A DNA stretch of 64,000 nucleotides, taken from NCBI RefSeq assembly GCF_004337705.1, contig NZ_SKBU01000004.1:1-64000 (forward strand). The letters run 5' to 3'. A model generated the notes under the pieces. That model ran no database searches. It worked only from the letters and a program-made list of their open reading frames with translations, and was not told the origin of the DNA. Positions 58,659 to 64,000 of the stretch are shown here, piece by piece (position 1 is the stretch's first letter; each line of letters begins with the position of its first letter). The stretch is from Rubrobacter taiwanensis (lineage in GTDB: Bacteria > Actinomycetota > Rubrobacteria > Rubrobacterales > Rubrobacteraceae). A program made the position numbers and the translations under genes.

Positions 58659-60007
58659 CGCTCTCCGAACTTCCTGAAGAGGGTGGCGAAGTATTCCACG
58701 GTCTCGAAGTAATCTTCGAGCCGCGTGGACTCGTTGGGGGAATGGATGCGACTCCCCGCCCAGGCCACGCTCCCGGTCATCACGGTCGGGATGCCGAGGT
58801 CGGTGGCGATGAACGAGGTGGGACCGCTGCCGCCGACGGTAGGGTAGACCACGGCGTCGTCCCGCCCGATCTCCCGCCAGCTCTCGACCGCCAGCCGCAC
58901 CACCGGGCTGTCCACCGGGGTCTTGGCAGGCTCCAGACCGCCGAGGTCCACTATCTCCACATCCTCGAACCCGCGGCGGTCCAGATGTTCGCGCAGGAGC
59001 TGCATCACCCGTCGCGGGCTCTGGCCGCTGACGAGCCGGAAGTCCATCTTTACGAAGGCCTCGGAGGGCACTATCGTCTTGGAGCCAGGACCGGTGTAGC
59101 CGGAGTGCATCCCGGCGATGTTCGCCGTCGGGCGCAGCAGCAGCTCGCGCAGCAGGGCGTCGCCGGTGAGGCCGCGGTCGAAGGCTTCGACGTTCCAGGA
59201 GGCCCTAAGAGCTTCTTCGTCGAAGGGTATCTCCTCTATGGCGCGCAGGTCTAGCTCGGTCGGCGGATCGGCGAGCTCGTGCAGGCCGTCGAGCGTGATC
59301 TCGCCCGTCTCGTCCTTGATGGTCCTCAGGGCCTGCACCAGCCGCCAGGCCGGATTGGGCGCTATGCCACCGTACATGCTGTGCAGGTCGTGGGAGGCTC
59401 CCTTCGCCCGCAGCTCCACGTAGAGCATCCCCTTGGTGCCGCAGAAGATCAGGGGCCGTCCGGACTCGTCCTGCATCGAGCCCTCCCACAGGCAGGCGTC
59501 GGCGCGCAGCAGGTCGGCGTTCTCGCGCACGAACTTCCCTAGCGAGGGGCTGCCGACCTCCTCCTCGCCTTCTATGAGGAACTTCAGCCGGAACGGGGGC
59601 TCGCCGAACACCTCCCGGTAGAGCCTGAGGGCCTGGATGCGGGCCAGCACATCACCCTTGTCATCGGCCACTCCCCGGGCGAAGAGCTTGCTGTCCCTCA
59701 CTTCCGGCTCGAACGGGTCGCTCTCCCAGAGCTCCAGCGGCTCGGGGGGCTGCACGTCGTAGTGACCGTAGGAGAGGAGCGTCCTCTCGCCTTGCCCGAT
59801 CTCGGCGTAGACCACCGGATGTCCGGCGGTCTCCATCAGGCGCGCCTCGGCTCCGGCCTCGCGCAGCTTGCGGGCCACCCACTCTGCGCACTCGCGGAAC
59901 CGGGCGCCGCCCTGCGCGGAGACCGAGGGGATGCGCAGGAACTCCTTTAGCTCCTCCAGAAGATCCTCCCGGGATCTCTCTATCTTATCCTTCAGCTCTT
60001 GCGCCAT
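58655..60007 (-). CDS. M20-family metallopeptidase (dipeptidase)
   Basis: A 450-residue M20 peptidase. Zinc ligands are seen in LLSYGHYDVQPPEPLELW (His, Asp), VADDKGDVLARI, FLIEGEEEVGSPSLG (Glu pair) and near the C-terminus GSVAWAGSRIHSPNEST (His). The ATG at 60007 follows GGAGGTG. It resembles CPDG2/PepV-like dipeptidases that cleave short peptides in the cytosol. It is first in the repair operon, which may be chance. Confidence 0.92.
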   Translation of the reverse strand: MAQELKDKIERSREDLLEELKEFLRIPSVSAQGGARFRECAEWVARKLREAGAEARLMETAGHPVVYAEIGQGERTLLSYGHYDVQPPEPLELWESDPFEPEVRDSKLFARGVADDKGDVLARIQALRLYREVFGEPPFRLKFLIEGEEEVGSPSLGKFVRENADLLRADACLWEGSMQDESGRPLIFCGTKGMLYVELRAKGASHDLHSMYGGIAPNPAWRLVQALRTIKDETGEITLDGLHELADPPTELDLRAIEEIPFDEEALRASWNVEAFDRGLTGDALLRELLLRPTANIAGMHSGYTGPGSKTIVPSEAFVKMDFRLVSGQSPRRVMQLLREHLDRRGFEDVEIVDLGGLEPAKTPVDSPVVRLAVESWREIGRDDAVVYPTVGGSGPTSFIATDLGIPTVMTGSVAWAGSRIHSPNESTRLEDYFETVEYFATLFRKFGER

Positions 60008-60100
60008 TTCCACACCTCCGCTTCGCTCTTCTGAAGGGTAGCATCCCCGGGTTTCGAGGCTAGCCGCCACACGTGATTACTGTTATATTTAAACGGGATC

Positions 60101-60625
60101 ATGAGGCGCCACGGGCTTCCAGAACATCCTTCCGGCAGAGACCTTCCGGGTGGCGGGAAGGGAGCCGCCGGGAGCGAGGCCGGAAAGCTCCTATCCGATA
60201 TTGGGATAGACGTCGAGGGGATGAGCCCGAAGGCTCGGGCGGCCACAGGGCTGGTCGTGGGAGGGGTTATCCTCATCGCCGCCGCTTACGTTCTGGCCAC
60301 CGGGTTTTGGTGGATGATCTTCATCTTCGGCTGGACGTTGTTACCGGCGCTGGGGCTCTTCGCGAAGGGGGTGGCCGAGATGATAGATCCCGGAGAGAGG
60401 GCTGCTCCGGCGGCAGACACCAGGGAGAGGGAGCTGCTGGAGGTCATCGAGCGCCGCGGAGAGGTCACCGCCGCCCGGGCCGCGATGGAGACGACGCTCA
60501 CGGTCTCTGAGGCGGACGCGATGCTCTCCGGGCTCGCGGAGAAGGGGCATCTGAGGGTGAGCGTGCGGGGCGGGAGCCTCGTCTATTCGTTCTGGGATCC
60601 GGACCGGGAGGGACTTCCGGGTTAG
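60101..60625 (+). CDS. Membrane protein with C-terminal winged-helix-like part
   Basis: A 174-residue protein. Two membrane helices (GLVVGGVILIAAAYVLATGF, WWMIFIFGWTLLPALGLFAK) are followed by LLEVIERRGEVTAARAAMET and SEADAMLSGLAEKGHLRVSV, which looks like a small winged-helix unit. A TATATT at 60084-60089 lies 11 bases before the ATG, so a leaderless mRNA is possible. No function is known. Confidence 0.7.
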   Translation: MRRHGLPEHPSGRDLPGGGKGAAGSEAGKLLSDIGIDVEGMSPKARAATGLVVGGVILIAAAYVLATGFWWMIFIFGWTLLPALGLFAKGVAEMIDPGERAAPAADTRERELLEVIERRGEVTAARAAMETTLTVSEADAMLSGLAEKGHLRVSVRGGSLVYSFWDPDREGLPG

Positions 60626-60710
60626 CCGCGTATTCCCGGTGGTATCATAGGGGTAGGAGAAGATTTGCCATCCGGAGACGGAGAGACCAGGGGTCCGGCC
60701 GCAGATATCT

Positions 60711-61448
60711 ATGGAAGAGAGGAAGATCCCAAGAACTCTTGAAGAAGCCTACCGGCTCAGGGATGAAGCCGAGACTATCGAGGAGCGCGACTTCTATCAG
60801 GAGCACGTCTACCGGCTGAGGCGCGAGGAGTACCGGGCGCGCGGGATAAGGACCGAGATCTCCGCCCGCCGCCGCGAGCGCCAGAGCCAGATCGAGTTCT
60901 CCCGCGAGATGTTCTTCCTGGAGGTCAACGAGATAGTAAGCAACCGGCCCCACTGCACTCCCGAAGAGGAGGCAGAGGCCCGCCGGTTTGCGACCCGCCT
61001 GGACAACCACGCTTTCTTGAAGCAGCTGGCCTCCCCGCACTCGAACGCGGTGGACCTGTACAGGCGCAACTACCTGGAGCTTCTGCGGCTGGGCAAACCC
61101 CCCGCCGAGGCGTACTATATCTCGCGCGTCATGGGGCTGGCCGGGGAGGAGGAGTTCCGGCGCACGCTGGAGAACGTGCGCAACAGCGGCTACCCCAAGG
61201 GGGGTAGGCTCTCATACCTTATAGAGCGGTCGGCGATCCAGATCAGGGACCTGCCCGGGGGCATGATCCTGATCCTGCTGACCTTCTTCGCCTCGCTGTT
61301 TGCCTTTGTGTGGGTCTCGGGCGGCGAATGGCAGACGGCCAGCCTGGAGACGACCATCCTGGTGGGGCTGGGCCTGATCGCAGCCGGAGTGCTGATGGTG
61401 ATCTCGGCCGTCTTTATCTTCACCTTCATCCGCTCGATGAACAAATGA
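60711..61448 (+). CDS. Unknown membrane protein, 245 aa
   Basis: The first 170 residues are charged and helical (RTLEEAYRLRDEAETIEERD, EARRFATRLDNHAFLKQLAS); two C-terminal membrane helices follow (MILILLTFFASLFAFVWVSG, ILVGLGLIAAGVLMVISAVF). I do not recognise a family. It may be a membrane-tethered cytosolic helical protein. Confidence 0.7.
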   Translation: MEERKIPRTLEEAYRLRDEAETIEERDFYQEHVYRLRREEYRARGIRTEISARRRERQSQIEFSREMFFLEVNEIVSNRPHCTPEEEAEARRFATRLDNHAFLKQLASPHSNAVDLYRRNYLELLRLGKPPAEAYYISRVMGLAGEEEFRRTLENVRNSGYPKGGRLSYLIERSAIQIRDLPGGMILILLTFFASLFAFVWVSGGEWQTASLETTILVGLGLIAAGVLMVISAVFIFTFIRSMNK

Positions 61449-61470
61449 GCCCCGGCCGGACCGGGCGCGT

Positions 61471-61498
61471 TTGACACACGCTCCCCCTCTGCTAAAGT
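61471..61498 (+). promoter_or_regulatory. Promoter of the CAP-domain gene
   Basis: Perfect TTGACA (61471-61476) and TAAAGT (61493-61498) are 16 bases apart, 67 bases before the GTG start. Confidence 0.6.
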
Positions 61499-61565
61499 AT
61501 CCCCGGTCTGGCACCGATAAAGCCGTATACACGGCTCTACACAAGATACGCTCTGGAGGGGGGAC

Positions 61566-62132
61566 GTGAAATACGCGCTGATCTTCCTCACCGCCGCGGC
61601 GACGAGCCTCGCCGCCTTCGGTGCCGCGTCTCTGACCGGCCCGGAACCGGCCCAGGCCGCCTCCGGCAAGCAGGTGCGTACCTGTGGCGGCGGTACCATG
61701 ATCCTCAATAACGCCGAGCACCGCATGCTGGTTCTGCACAACCAGGCCCGGCGCAACCACGGCCTGCGCCCGCTCTGCATCCATCCCCGGCTGCAAAGAG
61801 CCGCCCGCTACCACTCCAGAGATATGATCCAGAACAACTACTTCTCCCATACCTCCCGAAACGGCCAGTCCTTCCAACAGCGGCTCAAGCGCTTCGGATA
61901 CCCGCCTAACAGCTGCCGCGCCTCCGGCGTCGGAGAGAACATAGCCTGGGGACGGGGCCAGCAGGGATGGCCCGGCCCCATCTTCCAAAACTGGATGAAT
62001 AGCTCCGGCCACCGGGCCAATATCCTCGCCCGGCAATTCCGCCACGTCGGAATAGGCGTCGCCGGCGGTACCTACCGGGGAATGAACAACGTCCGTATGT
62101 ACACCGTGGATTTCGGCTACTGCCGGCGTTAA
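61566..62132 (+). CDS. Secreted CAP-domain (SCP/YkwD-like) protein
   Basis: A 188-residue exported protein. Signal peptide (YALIFLTAAATSLAAFGAAS) leads to the CAP domain: MLVLHNQARRNHGLRPLCIH, AARYHSRDMIQNNYFSHTSR, GENIAWGRGQ and NWMNSSGHRANILARQFRHV, with the His and Glu residues of the CAP pocket. Four Cys suggest two disulfides. The GTG start follows GGAGGGG. Bacterial CAP proteins are secreted and of unclear role. Confidence 0.9.
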   Translation: MKYALIFLTAAATSLAAFGAASLTGPEPAQAASGKQVRTCGGGTMILNNAEHRMLVLHNQARRNHGLRPLCIHPRLQRAARYHSRDMIQNNYFSHTSRNGQSFQQRLKRFGYPPNSCRASGVGENIAWGRGQQGWPGPIFQNWMNSSGHRANILARQFRHVGIGVAGGTYRGMNNVRMYTVDFGYCRR

Positions 62133-62163
62133 ATTAAGAAAAATTAAGAAAAATTGAAAAAAA
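62131..62163. repeat. A-rich tandem 10-base repeats, UP-element-like
   Basis: Three near-repeats (AAATTAAGAA twice, then AAATTGAAAA) form a 30-base A/T stretch in a GC-rich genome, ending 14 bases upstream of a strong -35 box. It may bend DNA or contact the RNA polymerase alpha subunit. Confidence 0.55.
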
Positions 62164-62176
62164 CCCCGATTCAATG

Positions 62177-62205
62177 TTGACACGCGGGAGATACATTGAG
62201 AGAAT
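62177..62205 (+). promoter_or_regulatory. Strong promoter of the LPDTGG protein gene
   Basis: Perfect TTGACA (62177-62182), 17-base spacer, GAGAAT (62200-62205), with the A-rich element upstream. The gene start lies 42 bases downstream. Confidence 0.7.
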
Positions 62206-62246
62206 GCGGTCCGACGGTAACTTCCGCCTAGAAGGAGGTGTTAGAG

Positions 62247-62654
62247 TTGAGGAAGTTGATGTTGGTTGGGGCTATGCTGGCCATGATGCTGGCTGCGGCT
62301 TCGCCGGCTCTCGCTGAGGCGCACGCCGGTGCTGAGGCCACCACTCTGAACGTGCAGGAGTGCATCGCCATCTTCGGCGATCAGGATGCTGCTCAGTATC
62401 AGGTCGACACCCAGTACTCTGCGCAGGATCTGACGCAGGCTCAGGTCCAGTACTGCCAGCAGCTGATTCAGAACATCACTGCGGCTGGCGCTGTCCAGTA
62501 CGGGGATGATGGCGAGGTGATCATCGAGGAAGGCGTGGCCGGTGAGGAGGGCTTCGCCCTGCTGCCGGACACGGGCGGTGCCTCCATGCTGATGCTGGGC
62601 GCTGGTGCTCTGCTGGTTGCCGGTGGTCTTCTGGCTCGCCGGATCGCCCGGTAG
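62247..62654 (+). CDS. Wall-anchored LPDTGG protein
   Basis: A 135-residue exported protein. The TTG at 62247 follows a perfect AAGGAGGTG. A signal peptide (LVGAMLAMMLAAASPALAEA) is followed by a Gln-rich acidic part (QDAAQYQVDTQYSAQDLTQA) with two Cys, then LPDTGG, a hydrophobic helix (SMLMLGAGALLVAGGLLARR) and a basic tail. This is a sortase substrate by form. The strong promoter and perfect ribosome site suggest an abundant surface protein. Confidence 0.85.
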   Translation: MRKLMLVGAMLAMMLAAASPALAEAHAGAEATTLNVQECIAIFGDQDAAQYQVDTQYSAQDLTQAQVQYCQQLIQNITAAGAVQYGDDGEVIIEEGVAGEEGFALLPDTGGASMLMLGAGALLVAGGLLARRIAR

Positions 62655-62686
62655 TTAGCCTCTAGCGGCTAGCGAAGTAAAGAGGG

Positions 62687-62716
62687 GCAGACCCTTCGGG
62701 GTCTGTCTCTCTTTCT
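62687..62716 (+). terminator. Rho-independent terminator after the LPDTGG gene
   Basis: GCAGACCC-TTCG-GGGTCTGT forms an 8-bp stem with a stable TTCG loop, followed by a pyrimidine-rich CTCTCTTTCTT tract. Confidence 0.85.
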
Positions 62717-62744
62717 TGTATTCGGGGAGCTTTTCAGATATATC
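62716..62744 (+). promoter_or_regulatory. Promoter giving a near-leaderless TPR mRNA
   Basis: TTGTAT (62716-62721) and TATATC (62739-62744) have a 17-base spacer and end 7 bases before the GTG at 62752; transcription would start at or next to the start codon. Confidence 0.45.
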
Positions 62745-62751
62745 TTGGCGG

Positions 62752-63564
62752 GTGGTGAGTGGAGCAATCTTCAGAATCGCCGTGGGGTTCGTCACGGCGG
62801 CCGTTATGTTGCTGGGCGGGGGCATCTATTTCTCCGACCGCTACACCGCCGAGCAGCAACGGCTCGCCGCGGCCGGGGATACGGAGGCTGCGCTGGAGCA
62901 TCTGGAGCTGGCGGCGCGCCTGAACCCTTTCAGCGCGCGGCCGCTGGTGTATGAGTCTGCGCTCTACCGGCAGCAGGGCCGGCCGCAGGAGGCGCTGCGT
63001 GCGATAGAGGTGGCTATAGAGCGCGAGCCGCGCAACTACGCGCACTACGTTTCGCTGGCCGAGCTGCAGGCCGGGGAGCTGAACGAGCCGCGGGCGGCTG
63101 TGGAGAGCTACAGGCGGGCGCTGGAGCTGAACCCCAACTCCATTCCGACCCGGCACCAGCTCGCAGCGCTGTACATTCGGCTCGGGGAGCTGGAGGAGGC
63201 CCGGGACGTGTACATCGGGCTCATGCACATAAACCGGCTCTCGCTGGAGGGGCGCTACGATCTGGGCCGGATCTACGTACGCACCGGCGCGCCCGCGCTG
63301 GGCGAGGTGAGACTGCGGGAGACCAGGGAGCGGGCGGAGCGCGAGCTGGAGGGCATGGCGGGTCCGCAGCGAGTGCAGCGGGAGAGCTTCATAGACTCGG
63401 TCGAGCTCGCCATAGCGGACGCGCTCGTGGTTCAGAGGCGGTATGAGGAGGCGCGCGAGATAATCCAGGAGAGCGAGGCCGAGCAGGCTCCCGCCATACT
63501 TCAGCTTCTGAACGCCGATCCGGAGGCTTACCGCGAGACGGTGCTGGAGAGTGCGATCTACTAG
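62752..63564 (+). CDS. Membrane-anchored TPR protein
   Basis: About 270 residues. One N-terminal membrane helix (IAVGFVTAAVMLLGGGIYFS) is followed by tetratricopeptide repeats (AALEHLELAARLNPFSARPL, EALRAIEVAIEREPRNYAHY, AAVESYRRALELNPNSIPTR, ELEEARDVYIGLMHINRLSL). GTG at 62752 or 62755 may be the start. The next gene, a Wzz-like protein, overlaps its end, so it may serve in polysaccharide assembly or export. Confidence 0.82.
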   Translation: MVSGAIFRIAVGFVTAAVMLLGGGIYFSDRYTAEQQRLAAAGDTEAALEHLELAARLNPFSARPLVYESALYRQQGRPQEALRAIEVAIEREPRNYAHYVSLAELQAGELNEPRAAVESYRRALELNPNSIPTRHQLAALYIRLGELEEARDVYIGLMHINRLSLEGRYDLGRIYVRTGAPALGEVRLRETRERAERELEGMAGPQRVQRESFIDSVELAIADALVVQRRYEEAREIIQESEAEQAPAILQLLNADPEAYRETVLESAIY

Positions 63565-64000
63565 CCGGCAGGCAGGAGGGCGGGAGGACTTCGTCCTCTC
63601 GGAGATACTCTACATCCTCTGGCAGAGGGTGTTTCTGGTCGGTGGGATCGCGGCGCTCATGGCGCTCGGGGCTCTGGGTTTCGGTCTCCTCCGGGAGCCG
63701 GCGTATACTGCCGGAGCTGCGGTCACCATTCGGCCCGAGATAAATCTCGGGGAGGAGGCTCCGGAGGCGCTGGCGCAGGAGGTGCTGGGCTCGGTGGCCA
63801 ATCGGGAGCTAGTTGAGGAGGCCATCCGGCGCTCGGGCTGGGAGGGGAGGGGCGAGGAGTTCAATGAGCGTCTGGAGGTGAGCGCGGCGAGTTCTGGGGA
63901 GATCTCGGTCCGCTTCTCGGCTCCCGATCCGGAGCGAGCCGCGGCGGCTGCTAACGCCTATGCCGGGGCGCTGGCGGATCGGGTGAACGAGCTGAGCGAG
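63551..64000 (+). CDS. Wzz-like chain-length/polysaccharide co-polymerase, N-terminal part
   Basis: The frame begins with GTG at 63551 inside the end of the TPR gene and stays open to the window edge (150 codons). ILYILWQRVFLVGGIAALMA is a first membrane helix, then a periplasmic-like part with ITIRPE-like AAVTIRPEINLGEEAPEALA and FSAPDPERAAAAANAYAGAL, the Wzz pattern. It would set glycan chain length or, with a kinase domain, act as a tyrosine kinase. The rest is outside the window. Confidence 0.8.
   Translation, partial: MRSTSRQAGGREDFVLSEILYILWQRVFLVGGIAALMALGALGFGLLREPAYTAGAAVTIRPEINLGEEAPEALAQEVLGSVANRELVEEAIRRSGWEGRGEEFNERLEVSAASSGEISVRFSAPDPERAAAAANAYAGALADRVNELSE

Noticed and set aside
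1-64000. CRISPR arrays, insertion sequences or prophage
   Set aside because: No regular spaced repeats, transposase, integrase or phage structural motifs were found on either strand.

Overview
The window reads as chromosomal DNA of a very GC-rich actinobacterium. The gene set (actinobacterial-type primary sigma factor, MarP-like protease, LPDTGG wall protein, PhaQ/phasin pair, NurA-HerA with Mre11-Rad50), the frequent GTG and TTG starts and the apparent leaderless mRNAs fit Rubrobacter or a close relative. That genus name is an inference from content, not from a database match. Genes are dense on both strands, intergenic gaps are all under 300 bases, and I see no prophage, transposase, rRNA or CRISPR.

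Layout. 1-4279 (minus): NDP-sugar pyrophosphorylase (cut by the window edge), two small proteins, and a NarL-type response regulator with its PAS/GAF histidine kinase. 4547-6197: ascorbate-type PTS IIB-IIC without a visible IIA. 6194-8144 (minus): two small unknowns, a PlsC-like acyltransferase and FolB. 8218-12181 (plus): a tight five-gene operon (RibD-like reductase, zinc-less MDR dehydrogenase, PTPS-fold protein without the usual catalytic residues, glycosyltransferase, methyltransferase) that looks like an uncharacterised small-molecule pathway. 12231-13264: citrate-synthase debris beside a VapBC-type module. 13325-16756 (minus): sulfur operon (YeeE/YedE transporter, SBP56 methanethiol oxidase, endonuclease V). 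16804-21645: macrodomain, YbdK-like ligase, FAD oxidoreductase, VOC protein, creatininase, DUF1059-like protein. 21854-27631: PucR-type regulator divergent from a broken secreted esterase, MHS transporter and 3-hydroxybutyrate dehydrogenase. 27683-35679: sigma factor, then the housekeeping run tatD-ksgA-ispE-tRNAGln-glmU-prs-ctc-pth and a surface CHRD-like protein. 35716-40224: MeaB, PadR/PhaQ-like regulator, phasin, thiolase, acyl-CoA dehydrogenase. 40261-42721: GH15 enzyme and a second toxin-antitoxin module set between two copies of a ferredoxin gene tail. 42636-45330: ferredoxin and a 781-residue universal-stress/PCP_red/rubredoxin fusion. 45506-50845: RlpA-like protein, TM2-like protein, MarP-like protease, RlmN and two bacterial PH-domain membrane proteins. 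50842-60007 (minus): one long operon, dipeptidase, unknown, NurA, HerA, SbcD/Mre11, SbcC/Rad50. 60101-64000: membrane proteins, CAP-domain protein, LPDTGG protein, TPR protein and the start of a Wzz-like protein.

Themes. (1) An archaeal-style DNA end-resection set in one bacterial operon. (2) Polyhydroxybutyrate physiology at two loci: PhaQ/phasin/thiolase, and hydrolase/transporter/BDH. (3) A pterin-related operon of unknown product. (4) A very unusual stress/redox fusion protein. (5) Two toxin-antitoxin modules each lodged next to gene debris and each preceded by GTGT/ACAC palindromes. All coordinates and motifs were read from the sequence; family names come from motif recognition without database searches.
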